A DNA stretch of 64,000 nt from Pelotomaculum sp. PtaB.Bin104 (GTDB taxonomy: Bacteria > Bacillota > Desulfotomaculia > Desulfotomaculales > Pelotomaculaceae), in NCBI GenBank assembly GCA_002067205.1, contig MVQL01000134.1, forward strand, positions 57,997 to 121,996. The letters run 5' to 3'. The notes beneath the pieces were generated by a model, which saw only the letters and a list, made by a program, of their open reading frames with translations, had not been told where the DNA came from and ran no database searches. A program made the translations under genes and the position numbers. Below, one piece after another: positions 8,082 to 17,186 of the stretch (the stretch's first letter is position 1; each line of letters opens with the position of its first letter).

Positions 8082-8283
8082 GTGAAAGTCGTTTACCCAA
8101 TCTGCTGTGGCGTAGATGTCCACAAAGCATTCTTTGTAGCAACCATCATCACATCTGATGGAATTACACCTCACTACCAGAAGAAACGCTTCTCTACCTT
8201 CAACAACTCCATTCTAAAGTTTAAACGATGGTTGTTGGACAACAATTGCATAGACATCTGCATGGAATCTACCGGGAAGTATT
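8082..8283 (+). pseudogene. IS110-family transposase, 5' exon
   Basis: GTG at 8082 (AGGAGG upstream) encodes VKVVYPICCGVDVHKAFF, the DEDD-type RuvC-like N-terminus typical of IS110 transposases, through CMESTGKY. The reading is then interrupted at 8283 by the group II intron. Joining position 8283 to 10706 restores ESTGKYW-VPVFN without a gap, the conserved IS110 sequence, so the intron site is precise. Confidence 0.85.
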
Positions 8284-8809
8284 GCGCGCACAGCTAAGGC
8301 GTGTAACAATCTATCCGTAAGCAGGATAGGGGCATTGATATTCATATGCTACCATCAACCGACTAACCTGTGCGGGAAACTTACAGCAGGGACAAGCGCA
8401 TGTCGGCAACGCCGTAAGTCAATCTAATTGTCAGGTTGCGACTGAACGGCAAGATGAACGTATCGACAAAGATAAAAGCTATACTGCCTAAAGGACAGTC
8501 CGAGGAGGGTTACCCGGCTCACCGGCGAAACGACAATTGAAACGCCGGGCGACAGCAATATAGGGATTCCAGTAATGTTCCGGTATGAATATCTGTTGTC
8601 GGCCAGCTGCAATAAGCGGAAAAGGACGAAAATCCTATCTGACACGATACAAGCTCTGTTACACACATGAACTGTGGATTGCCTAAATCTGTAGCTACAG
8701 ACATGGCAACGGAGTTCCCATAGTAGTCCGAGCAGTGGAAAGCACTGTACATGGCGAAGGGGAACAGTTTGTGATTTCCAAGACCCGAAGGAAGGATGCG
8801 TGAGGCATC

Positions 8810-10604
8810 GTGAGAAATCCCGAAACCGTTTTGGAAAATTTAAAATCCCATGCAACTACGCCCAACTACCAGTACAAAAGGTTATATAGAAACCTTTATA
8901 ATCCTTCACTCTATTTACTGGCGTATCAACAGACCTATTCGAAACCTGGCAACATGAGTAAAGGCATTGACGGACAGACCTTTGACGGTATGAGCCTGAA
9001 AAGGATTCAAAACATCATCAGCTCTTTGATAGACCACTCATACCAGCCGAAACCGGCAAGACGCACCTATATTCCCAAGAAAAACGGAAAACTAAGACCG
9101 TTAGGTGTACCTTCCAGCGACGACAAGCTCCTACAACAGGTTGTCAAAACGCTCCTGGAAAGTATCTATGAAGATACCTTTGCGGAAACCTCCCATGGAT
9201 TCAGACCAGACAGAAGTTGCCATACAGCACTCAGCCAAATCAAGATAAACTTTACGGGTGTCAAATGGTTTGTCGAAGGCGATATCAAAGGTTACTTCGA
9301 TAACATCGACCACCATATCTTGATTTCCATCTTGAGACGCAGGATTAAGGATGAATACTTCATCAGCCTTATCTGGAAACTCATTAGGGCAGGATACGTG
9401 GAGAACGGCATCCATCAATAAGCCGAATAAAGGTCTTCACCAGGGGTCACTGATTAGTCCGATTTTGGCAAATATGTATCTGAATGAATTTGACCAGCAC
9501 ATGGCCAGATTCAAAAGCACCTTTGACCGCAGTGAAAAGCGCAGGCGGTCTCCTGGATATAACCGTATTCAAAACAAGGAACAACACCTCCGTAAAACAA
9601 TTTCGAAACTTCCTGATTCCTCCAAGAAAAAAGCGGAGATGATACGCGATCTCAAACAACTCCGCAATATACGTGTTTCCATGTCCTGTTCCGATCCCAT
9701 GGATTATTCTCATAAAAGAATCTTCTACCAAAGATATGCAGATGATTTTATCATCGGCATCATCGGCAGTAAACAGGATGCAAAACAAGTTAAACAGGAT
9801 GTCAGTGATTATCTATCTGAGCAACTCCATTTAGAACTGTCTCAGGAGAAAACATTAATCACCCACGGGAAGGATAAGGCACAGTTCCTGGGATACGACA
9901 TTACCATAGGTAGAAAAGGTACACCCTCCAAAGATAAACTCGGCAAGCTCTCTGACAGGCACAACGGAAGGGTGAAACTTTATCTTCCACAGGATGCCTG
10001 GCTAAAAAAGCTGAAACTGTACAAGGCGCTAAAAATCGGCAATCAGACAGGGATATCCGAAACATGGAAACCATGTGCAAGACCCGACCTAATGTATTTC
10101 CCTGACCACGAAATTGTCAGGATATACAATTGGGAAATCCAAGGTCTCTATCAGTACTACAAAATTGCTGACAATGTTTCGGTGCTAAACGATTACTACT
10201 ACATCATGAAATACAGCCTGTTAAAAACACTCGCTGGCAAACACAATTGCAGTGTCCGAAAAATCATGAAGAAATACTTCCATGATGGACGTTTTCGATT
10301 AAACTTCACTATTGACGGCAAGCCTAAAACTATCTATCTGTATGATTATGGTTTTAGAAAACAACCAATAATCAAAGGGAAACCGGTGAAGCATCAAGCC
10401 AAGGAACTGACAAACCGTCTGCTCAGTCATCGATGTGAATGGTGTGGAAATGCTAACTTCAACGTCAGTACTCACCAGGTCAGAAAACTATCTGAGTTAT
10501 CAGGCATCACGGCATGGGAGCAAAAAATGCTTCAACTCAACCGCAAAACTCTCGTTCTCTGTCCGGCATGTCACGACAAGTTGCATAAAGGGCTTTTAAA
10601 CTAA
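8810..10604 (+). pseudogene. Group II intron reverse transcriptase/maturase, one frameshift
   Basis: The product carries RT blocks: LRPLGVPSSDDKLLQQ, ETSHGFRPDRSCHTAL, VEGDIKGYFDNIDHH (first catalytic Asp), then LHQGSLISPILANMYL, and YADDFIIGI (catalytic Asp pair). A maturase X region follows, then a C-terminal HNH-type endonuclease domain with CEWCGN...LCPACHDKLH. The first 203 residues end at a TAA near 9421 and the rest continues in another frame; the shift lies between about 9405 and 9425 (GYVENGIHQ to NKPNKGLHQG). The protein is therefore inactive unless the shift is a sequence error or is bypassed. Confidence 0.9.
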
Positions 10605-10611
10605 CACAAAT

Positions 10612-10655
10612 GGAGAGCCGTATGCATCGAGAGGTGCACGTACGGTTCGGGGGCG
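10612..10655 (+). ncRNA. Group II intron domain V
   Basis: The catalytic domain V hairpin is seen as GAGCCGTATGC, a GAGA-capped stem, and GTACGGTTCGGGGG. It lies directly after the maturase stop, as expected. Confidence 0.8.
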
Positions 10656-10705
10656 AGCACACGAAAACCTGCCTCTACTGGTAAGGCGTTGTGTGCTTAG
10701 CCTAC

Positions 10706-11295
10706 GGGTTCCCGTGTTCAATTTAATTGAGGATTCCATTAACGTCACCGTTGCCAACCCCAAATGGGTCAAGGCCATAAAAGGCAACAAGGACGACACC
10801 AAAGATTCTAAATGGATCGGCGACCTGTTTCGTCTGGGCCTTGTGCCGGGTAGTTTTATCCCCCAAAAATCGATTCGGATTCTGCGCGAATATACTCGCT
10901 ACCGGTATAAACTGGTTTCGTGTAAATCCAGTGAAAAAAATCGTTTTCAAAATGCTTTCACGGTCTGCAATGTAGCCCTTGATGCTGTCGTTTCCGACAT
11001 GTTTGGCAAATCCTCCTCATCCATCACCGACTACCTTGTAAATTCAGACTCCTTTGACCCGCAACACTGTGTATCTCTTCTGCAAAAGTCCCTTAAGAAA
11101 AAGGCTGATGCAGTGATTGAATCAATTGACGGATACCAGATGATGCCTGAGCAGAAATACCGTGTCCGCATGATTCGCAACCACCTGAAATTTATCGAGA
11201 AATCTATCCATGAACTGGACGATATGCTCAATGTTTTAGCCTTACCCTATGAGAGCGCGATTCAACTTCTTTGTACCATTCCCGGAGTTGACCGC
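10706..11295 (+). pseudogene. IS110-family transposase, 3' exon, truncated
   Basis: After the intron the frame continues VPVFNLIEDSINVTVANP, the standard IS110 sequence, through a helical middle region (MMPEQKYRVRMIRNHLK) to LLCTIPGV, which is the start of the C-terminal transposase_20 domain. It is cut there: the remaining ~100 residues with the serine motif are absent and the DNA joins a minus-strand receiver fragment. Transposition activity is therefore lost even if the intron splices. Confidence 0.85.
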
Positions 11296-11582
11296 TCTTC
11301 CGGCTGGAACGGTTTGGTAATATAGTCTACCCCTCCAACCTTTAGTACCTTTACTTTGTCGGAAACATCATGAAGGGCACTGATGAATATTACTGGAATG
11401 CTTTTGCTTTGTTCGTCAGCCTTGAGACGCCGGCAAACTTCATAACCGTCCAATTCGGGCATTTTAATATCCAGAAGGATAAGATCCGGCAGCTTCACTG
11501 CAACAGATCTCAATGCCATTTTTCCGCTGCTGGCGGGAGAGTCCACGCTATGCGTTGGCCTCCCGCCCAAATAGGCTAACAC
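11295..11582 (-). pseudogene. Response-regulator receiver domain fragment
   Basis: The minus strand encodes LPDLILLDIKMPELDGYEVC (phospho-acceptor Asp region), IPVIFISALHDVSDKV and the Lys motif DYITKPFQPEE. The N-terminal acidic pair is missing and the sequence stops after PEE at the junction with the IS110 remnant. The upstream side abuts the tail of a substrate-binding-protein fragment. It is an orphan piece of a receiver, probably from a hybrid sensor kinase like the one at 12313. Confidence 0.85.
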
Positions 11583-12214
11583 AGGCCTCCCTCCATATCA
11601 AGGGCTGCCTGGTTGGTCCCGATTTGCCACAATCTACAGATGTTTTGGGTGTGCGCTTTTCTTGACTTTTTCAGAGAAACTTTCAGCAAAACCGGCGTTG
11701 TCGGTATCATAAATAACAGCCAGCCTGGTTATACCGCGACGCTTATAGACATATTGGATAAAAGCCTGGACGCTGTCATCTGATGAGGGATAAACCCGAA
11801 ATAAATAATCGTCCAAACCACTCAATCTTGAACTAGAGGCAGTTGGAGTAAGCAACACAACACCGGCAGGGTTAGTTACTTCCATGCCAGTCAATTTTGC
11901 CCACCGGTTGCATGTCCAATGATAGCAACAACACCGGCCTGAATCAATTCACGATCGACTTCCTGAGCTTTCTCAGATAACCCACGGTCATCACGAATGA
12001 GCAATTCGATCTTGCGTCCACCTATGCCACCGGAAGCGTTAATCGTTTCCATTGCCAGTTGGACTCCGTTCCGTTCTTGCACTCATTCTGCTGCAAAGCC
12101 AATGAGGATGGGCTTCTTTATTGCACAGCCACTTAAAAAGCATGGTATCGCCACTAATAAACCGATCAGGATTAACCATCTTAACAAGCAACGCGCCATA
12201 TTTGATACCTTCAT
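11582..12214 (-). pseudogene. Periplasmic-binding lipoprotein (branched-chain amino acid type), broken
   Basis: From ATG 12214 (AGGAG upstream) the product has a lipoprotein signal ending CFLSGCA, followed by KPILIGFAAE and an in-frame TGA. Reading resumes as QERNGVQLAMETINASGGIGG...VAIIGHATGGQ, then shifts frame near 11890 to GMEVTNPAGVVLLTPTASS...LAVIYDTDNAGFAESF, and shifts again before a short tail (LWQIGTNQAALDME). This is the ligand-binding fold of Peripla_BP_6/LivJ-type proteins. The C-terminal half is missing. Such proteins often sit beside hybrid kinases as extracytoplasmic sensors. Confidence 0.85.
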
Positions 12215-12312
12215 ACCATTTACTCCTCTAAAAATGAGTTTCTTTACCAGTGACCGGAACAGTGAGTATAACCGGGACTTGTGTTATTTAATAAGCCAGC
12301 TTCGTGAGGTTA

Positions 12313-13340
12313 TCAACACTTATTCGTTTCCACATTCTCTAAAATGGTTAACAAACGCTCATACTCTAGGTTATCAGCAAGTTTTTTCATAACACTGCCA
12401 AGTGAAGAATCTATATTTGTGATCTTATCTATTATTTCTATGGTCTGTTCGATATTTAATCTAAGAACAGCTTATGCAATTCCTTACGCAAATCGACAGG
12501 CAAAGCCGTGTCCAGCCGTTCAAGGCCCACCTCAACCGCAACAGGTACTTCTTCCTCTTTTTCTGTCTCGTATACATACTTTATACTCAAATACTTTGCC
12601 ATAAGCTCAAATATCTCTTCCTCACGATAAGGTTTCCGTATGAAATCATCACACCCAGCCGCCAGGATCTCTTCCTGTTCTCTGCCCAATGCACCAGCGG
12701 TAATCGCTGCCACAGTGGTGACCTTTCCAAGCTCGGTGGCCTTGATCAGGTGTGTTGCCTCCAATCCGTCCATCACCGGCATGTGCACATCCATCCAGAT
12801 AAAACTTGGCCGCCACTGTTCGAAGGTCTGTACCGCCTCCAGTCCGTTTTCAGCAACCCTCACATCAAAACCAACCATTTCCAGCAATCTGCCCAGCAAA
12901 GTACGGCTTTCCAGTCTATCATCAACTACCAGGATGCGCGGCACGCTGTCCTTACCTGGCTGCAGTCCGATTACGCGTAGTTCCCTGCCATCTTCTTTTA
13001 GCTCTGATTCTCTGCCTTCCCTAACTGTTATTTCCAAACGGAAGATGCTGCCTATACCAACCTTACTGCTTACCGTAATGTCCCCACCCATCAGCCGGGC
13101 ATATTCCCGGCTTATAGCCAGCCCCAGACCGGTTCCGCTTTGGGATTGCCTGCCGCTGGCAGTCTGTTCGAAATACTTGAATAGCCGGACTAATTCATCT
13201 TCTGCAATCCCCGGGCCGGTGTCCTCGACCTCCGCGACCAGACGAAGTGCCCCCAGGCTTTCTTCTTTTGCTGAAATCCTAAGTATAATACTGCCTTGAG
13301 CAGTAAACTTAACAGCATTGCCTAAGAGGTTAATCAGCAC
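12313..13340 (-). pseudogene. Hybrid sensor kinase remnant (HATPase plus receiver)
   Basis: The sequence begins inside the N-box (LINLLGNAVKFTAQGSI), continues through DTGPGI and GTGLGLAISREYARLMGGDI, then a receiver domain (RILVVDDRLESRTLLG, FIWMDVHMPVMDGLEA, DDFIRKPYREEE). All sensor and HisKA sequence is missing: the 5' end is fused to a permease fragment at 13340. The intact-looking frame stops at 12456, but a one-base shift there leads to LRLNIEQTIEIIDKI...ADNLEYERLLTILE, the expected C-terminus, ending at TGA 12313. Confidence 0.88.
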
Positions 13341-14065
13341 CTGGCGTAATCGGCGATAGCCTCCACTCCGGTCAAGGCGGCGCAGCCGGAAGAAAAAGCC
13401 CGCAGCAAAATAAAGACGCTCACTGCCTGGGCACCAAGGGTTACATCTAATGTTGGCGCAGGCGGGGCAGCGGAGAGGCTGGCGCCGCCTTTAAGTATAC
13501 CGGCAATAATTAATGATAGAATAGCAAGCATAAAGGCATAGGTGGGAAAGCTAAACCACCTGGAAGATTCTCTGACCCCGCGCAGATTGCCGATAATCAT
13601 GAGCATAATGATGACAACGGAAATGCTGACGCGGTAGGGATACAAATTTGGTAAGGCGGATGTAATCGCGGCTGTACCGGCGCAAATACTCACCGCTACT
13701 GTAAGGGTATAGTCCACCGAGAGAGAGGCCCCCACAACCAGGCCGTAAATCGGCTTCAAATTTTCTTTGGCGACGATATAGGCGCCACCACCGCCCGGAT
13801 AGGCGTCCACGATTTGCCGGTAGGAAATGATTAAGATCAGTAAGAGGATGATAATCGCCCCAGCGATATCGGGTACACAAAAGTAGGACATCAACCCGAT
13901 TACCGGCACCAGAGCCCACAGTATTTCATCTACCGCATAAGCAACTGAAGATATGGCATCACTAGCAAGAATCGGTAAACCCCAGAAGACGCTGAATTTT
14001 TCGTGAATGAGCTGGCTCGAAGCCAGCTTTGCCCCCAAGATACGGTGAGCTAGCTGTCCAAACAT
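13341..14065 (-). pseudogene. KimA/YdaO-like APC-family permease, C-terminally truncated
   Basis: About 240 residues remain, starting MFGQLAHRILGAKLASSQ and containing GLPILASDAISSVAYA, YPGGGGAYIVAKENL and GVEAIADYA, a good match to the APC-superfamily YdaO/KimA potassium-transporter group. Intact members are over 550 residues. Reading then passes directly into kinase sequence at 13340, a deletion junction. No c-di-AMP riboswitch is evident upstream although this family is often under one. It cannot encode a working transporter. Confidence 0.8.
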
Positions 14066-14613
14066 CTCGCATTCCCCTTTTTATTGCGATCTGAATATGA
14101 CGAGAATATTAACAAATTTAAATGAAATAAGCAAGAACCAATTATAAATTATTTATCAATAAAAACTCTCGACGCAGGTTAAGTCTATTCCTTCTTTTAA
14201 TAGTGGAAGAGAAACACGTCCACACCTTTTATACTAACCCTAGTGCCAGTTATCAACCCTACTGGTGAACTATACCTTTTTATACGTTTTGCTTATATTA
14301 TAACAGCTTTTCCTACAATAAATTTCAACTAGAACATAAAATCAGTCCACTGGTGCGAGAACCATCAGAAAATCAACCTTTCTGATAATCCCAGCCGCAT
14401 CAGACAGAAAGACTGTTCATACACAGCATCGTCTGGAAGGGGTTTCGTGGTTGCGGATATATTAAATTGATTACCAGCTACTACCATTTCCTTGTCAATC
14501 TTTATAATCTTCGATATTACCGGTGAAAAAACTACCGTTAGCTTTAACAAAGTGAACCATGATTACATAACTTAACATAGTAGGATAAAATAGTTATGAA
14601 AGGAGTAATCAAA
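14066..14613. other. Intergenic region, 548 bp
   Basis: The stretch separates the truncated permease (minus) from the repeat protein (plus). A TATAAT lies on the minus strand at 14297-14302, but no well-spaced -35 accompanies it. A 61-residue minus frame at 14365-14550 has no convincing ribosome site. I see no riboswitch or repeat. Confidence 0.4.
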
Positions 14614-15399
14614 TTGCTCGAACAGTTGAAAGCATATAAGAGTAAAAAAATTGTTCTTGAGCTAACTAATGGAAGAACAATCCCCGGCATGGTATTCCAT
14701 GTAGATCAGGAATTTGTACGCTTAGCAACCGATGATGGAGTTGGGATAATTCCTTTAAACAATATCCAAATAATCTGGGAGCCCATAAATCTTTCTCTTA
14801 GCGAAGAAAATATGAATGTTCTCGCCCAGAAGCTAAGAGATAAAATAAAGACAGAAATTGCTTGTACCGGTGCCCAATTTAACTGCAGCCAACAGTATAT
14901 TTGCAGGCCACCAGATACTTGCACCGGGGCCTTTGCCTGCCCAGGTACCTATGTACCCTCTCAGGGAGGCTCCCAGTGCCCTGTTGCTTTTGCTTGTACA
15001 GGAACACAATTCTATGGATTTGTGGGATCACAGGAAAGCGATCCTCAATCAGAAGTTGTCTGTATCGGCCCGATATTTTTCTGTGGCCCATTTGAGTTTA
15101 GGCGGCCTTGCGGACCTTTCGCCTTTGGTTGCGGCCCATTTCAGTTTGGGCAGCCTTGCGGACCTTTCACCTTTGGTTGCGGTCCATTTCAGTTTGGGCA
15201 ACCTTGCGGACCTTTTACCTTTGGTGGATGCGGTCCCTTTCAATTCGGGCTACCCTGCGGACCTTTCCAATTCGGCGGCTCACAGTGTATAACACCAGGA
15301 GGCTTTGCCTGCCCCGGTCAGCAGTTTATTGGTATAGCTCCAGGTGGGGTTGCAAATAATTTCTCGGTAGATAATGGTAAAGACATAAATAATAAATAA
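14614..15399 (+). CDS. Cys-Gly-Pro-Phe repeat protein with DUF2642-like N-terminus
   Basis: TTG at 14614 is preferred: AAAGGAG lies eight bases upstream, while the ATG at 14596 overlaps that site. Residues 1-60 (KKIVLELTNGRTIPGMVFHV, VGIIPLNNIQIIWEP) resemble the Sm-like DUF2642 fold found in Bacillus spore proteins. The rest is very rich in Cys, Gly, Pro and Phe: CTGAQF, ACPGTY, then five to six near-perfect repeats of CGPFxFGQP, with flanking CIGPIFFCGPFEF. There is no signal peptide. A spore-coat or exosporium structural protein is the most likely role by inference; a RiPP precursor is less likely because no modification enzymes adjoin it. Confidence 0.75.
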   Translation: MLEQLKAYKSKKIVLELTNGRTIPGMVFHVDQEFVRLATDDGVGIIPLNNIQIIWEPINLSLSEENMNVLAQKLRDKIKTEIACTGAQFNCSQQYICRPPDTCTGAFACPGTYVPSQGGSQCPVAFACTGTQFYGFVGSQESDPQSEVVCIGPIFFCGPFEFRRPCGPFAFGCGPFQFGQPCGPFTFGCGPFQFGQPCGPFTFGGCGPFQFGLPCGPFQFGGSQCITPGGFACPGQQFIGIAPGGVANNFSVDNGKDINNK

Positions 15400-15408
15400 A
15401 CTTGAGAA

Positions 15409-15442
15409 TCGAGAGGAGGGGGCGATAAACCCCCTCCCTCTC
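15409..15442. terminator. Long GC-rich hairpin
   Basis: GAGAGGAGGGGG pairs with CCCCCTCCCTCTC around GCGATAAA. It follows the repeat gene stop by about ten bases; there is no clear T-run, so termination strength is uncertain. Confidence 0.55.
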
Positions 15443-15554
15443 ACCGAAACTTACCCTTCTGCCGCTTTCCAGGCAGAACAATTCCTCATCAAGTTTTTTT
15501 AAAAAACAGTCTTAATGGTCACCTCACCACTGGTAAACACAAAGGGAAAGTCGG

Positions 15555-15590
15555 CAGAAGACCCCTGGGTATATCCCCCAGGGGTCCATT
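15555..15590 (-). terminator. Terminator for the LysM hydrolase gene
   Basis: GACCCCTGGG and CCCAGGGGTC form a 10-bp stem between 15557 and 15584, about 20 bases beyond the stop at 15605 in the minus direction, followed by TCTTCT. Confidence 0.6.
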
Positions 15591-15604
15591 TGCTTTACAT
15601 AAAA

Positions 15605-16405
15605 TTAGTACGTAAAAACATGATTACCAATGATCCGGCTTAGAGGTCTGGACCAAAGCCACGAATTCTTAACATATGTCGCAAAAAAATAAAGTGCACC
15701 ATTTGTGGGATCCTTGCCGCTAAGGGCGTCCTTGGCCGCCTTTAACGATTCTGAGCTAGCTGGACGGTTAATCCATCCATTCATCACCGGTTCAAATTGA
15801 TAAGTCCCTTGATCATATTGATAGATTACATCCCGGATAGATTTTGGGAAATCCGGGCTGATAACCCGGTTTAAAACCACAGCCCCTACTGCGACTTTGC
15901 CTTCGTAAGGCTCTCCATCCGCCTCGGCGGTAATTAATCTAGCCAGGATACCAACGTCAGCAACCGCGGGCCTCTGGAAAAGACCACCTCTGCTTACTAG
16001 CCCAGACGGTTGGGCTGTTCTGCCGGGAATGGTTGCGGGGATATACAGGGACATACCGGGGTTAATGTAAGTACTCTTTAGATTGTTTGCAGACATAATT
16101 TCCTGGTAGCTAACACCGAATTTTTGGCCAATTTGATAGAGGCTGTCCCCCGCCCGGACGGTATAGGACGAACCACCACTGGAGCCATTTTCAGGGACGT
16201 AAAGTCGTTGTCCAGGGTAAATCATAGAATCCCAAATTCCATTTGCCTCCATCAGTGAATTCAGTGAAATACCGTAGTTGCGGCTGATCGTAAAGAGGCT
16301 TTCCCCTGGCGAAACAATGTGGGTAGAGGCATGAGCTTGCATAGGAGCGACTAATGCGTAAGCAAAAACAAAAAAGCCCAGGAGCACACTGGTAACATTT
16401 GACAT
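15605..16405 (-). CDS. LysM-LysM cell-wall hydrolase (SleB/CwlJ catalytic domain)
   Basis: The 266-residue protein has a signal peptide, two LysM modules (HIVSPGESLFTISRNYGISL... and YTVRAGDSLYQIGQKFGVSY...) and a C-terminal Hydrolase_2 domain (LARLITAEADGEPYEGKVAVGAVVLNRV, with the catalytic Glu in TAEADGE). The family cleaves spore cortex or vegetative peptidoglycan as a lytic enzyme. ATG 16405 has GGAGGAGGG upstream. Its leader contains a c-di-AMP riboswitch (16419-16530), so expression is expected to fall when c-di-AMP is high. Confidence 0.93.
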   Translation of the reverse strand: MSNVTSVLLGFFVFAYALVAPMQAHASTHIVSPGESLFTISRNYGISLNSLMEANGIWDSMIYPGQRLYVPENGSSGGSSYTVRAGDSLYQIGQKFGVSYQEIMSANNLKSTYINPGMSLYIPATIPGRTAQPSGLVSRGGLFQRPAVADVGILARLITAEADGEPYEGKVAVGAVVLNRVISPDFPKSIRDVIYQYDQGTYQFEPVMNGWINRPASSESLKAAKDALSGKDPTNGALYFFATYVKNSWLWSRPLSRIIGNHVFTY

Positions 16406-16418
16406 AGAATCCCTCCTC

Positions 16419-16530
16419 CGGCCTTCGAGGTTAGCTGACGGGTTCGGGTAGAGGGCACCCTACGATTTAATCGATTCACCCCAATGACACTTGTCCCCCG
16501 TACCCTGGGTTTTCCAGGGATTCGGCCTTT
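16419..16530 (-). promoter_or_regulatory. c-di-AMP (ydaO/yuaA) riboswitch
   Basis: On the minus strand the leader reads GGCCGAATCCCTGG, then ACGGGGGAC, TTGGGGTGAATCGATT, TAGGGTGCCC, CCGAACCCGTCAGCTAACC and TCGAAGGCCGG. These are the conserved blocks of the ydaO-yuaA class in the right order. The outer GGCC and GGCC arms form P1. It lies directly before the LysM hydrolase ribosome site, and this class is well known upstream of such wall hydrolases, normally as an off switch. Confidence 0.92.
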
Positions 16531-16537
16531 TTCTGTT

Positions 16538-16567
16538 ATTATACATGCCTCCCTTATGCTTGACCAA
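16538..16567 (-). promoter_or_regulatory. Sigma-A-like promoter for riboswitch and hydrolase
   Basis: On the minus strand TTGGTC (16562-16567) and TATAAT (16538-16543) are 18 bases apart and lie a few bases ahead of the riboswitch 5' stem. Confidence 0.55.
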
Positions 16568-16673
16568 CACACAAAATTTAGTAATTATACCGTATTTAGT
16601 AAGGGAGCATTATGGAGGGACTTAATAATTTTGCATAGACAGCCCCAATGTTAGCTGAACCTTTTTAAAAAAT

Positions 16674-17186
16674 CTAGTCTAGATATTTTTCGCCAGATCC
16701 TTTAGCCAAGCTATCAATCAACATGATTTTCTCGTTTCTTTTCAACTTTCGAATCTTTGCTTCCCTGCGCATGGCTGCGCGGCGGTCGGGTTGGGCTTCC
16801 CAGTAAACCAACCGCACGGGTAGACGGCTCCGGGTATACCGCGCGCCCTTTCCCTCATTATGAGCTTTCAACCTGGCATCTAGGTCTGTTGTCCATCCTG
16901 TATAATAACTGCCGTCGCTACACTGGAGTATGTAGGTATATGGCCCCTGGTTCCGGGTAATACGGGTAACCCGCAGCAGGTCATCCACCAGGCGGGAGAT
17001 CTGTGCTGTATATTGCTCAATAACTTCTCTTGCCTGCCTGGCCTGTTCACCGCCGACCGGCACACGATCCAGGAGATCCAGGCTCGCCCTGATCGAGGCC
17101 AGCGGATTTCTGAGCTCATATGAAAGAGTGTCAAGAAACTCGTTTTTGTTATGGTCTGCCTGGCGCAGCTTTTCCACTAAGGCCAT
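16674..17186 (-). pseudogene. Histidine-kinase tail fused to GIY-YIG endonuclease domain
   Basis: The frame opens MALVEKLRQADHNKNEFL and runs through a HisKA dimerisation helix in which the phospho-accepting His is replaced by Tyr (LSYELRNPLASI), then DLLRVTRITR. At about 16950 it passes in frame into YTYILQCSDGSYYTGWTTDL...RREAKIRKLKRNEK, a UPF0213-type GIY-YIG nuclease-like domain that normally stands alone at ~90 residues. The kinase ATPase domain and the GIY-YIG gene's own start have been lost by deletion. Only translation from a kinase start could make the GIY-YIG part. Confidence 0.85.

Larger units (their letters stand above)
8284..10705 (+). mobile_element. Group II intron, full length with frameshifted ORF
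   Basis: Boundaries are inferred from the restored transposase frame: the intron begins GCGCGCACAG (consensus GUGYG, one change) and ends CCTAC (consensus AY). The 5' ~525 bases (8284-8809) hold the structured domains I-III. A domain V hairpin is recognisable at about 10612-10655 (GAGCCGTATGC...GTACGGTTC), followed by a domain VI-like stem with CTACTGG. The encoded reverse transcriptase/maturase occupies 8810-10604. The element sits in the same orientation as the transposase, so splicing would repair the host message. Confidence 0.88.
8060..11300 (+). mobile_element. IS110-family element interrupted by a group II intron
   Basis: Transposase exons lie at 8082-8283 and 10706-about 11295. Between them sits a complete-looking group II intron (8284-10705). 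The right end of the element is missing: transposase reading stops at GVDRSS, where it abuts a minus-strand receiver-domain fragment. The left end is not defined by an obvious repeat, as expected for IS110 elements, which lack terminal inverted repeats. Confidence 0.8.

Noticed and set aside
8424..8855. 143-residue minus frame
   Set aside because: It lies antisense to the structured 5' part of the group II intron, which explains the sequence better.
12100..12110. In-frame TGA in the lipoprotein gene as selenocysteine
   Set aside because: Not at a redox-active position, no adjacent SECIS-like stem was evident, and the gene has further frameshifts, so it is a nonsense mutation.
12474..13299. 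Long plus-strand frames (168 and 219 residues)
   Set aside because: They are antisense shadows of the hybrid-kinase remnant, whose domain motifs are unmistakable on the minus strand.
14066..14340. Possible c-di-AMP riboswitch ahead of the KimA-like permease
   Set aside because: I looked for the ydaO blocks seen at 16419 and 32229; none are present on the minus strand here.
14365..14550. 61-residue minus frame beginning MLKLTVVFSPVISK
   Set aside because: No ribosome site, no family, and it lies in a promoter-sized gap; not enough support.
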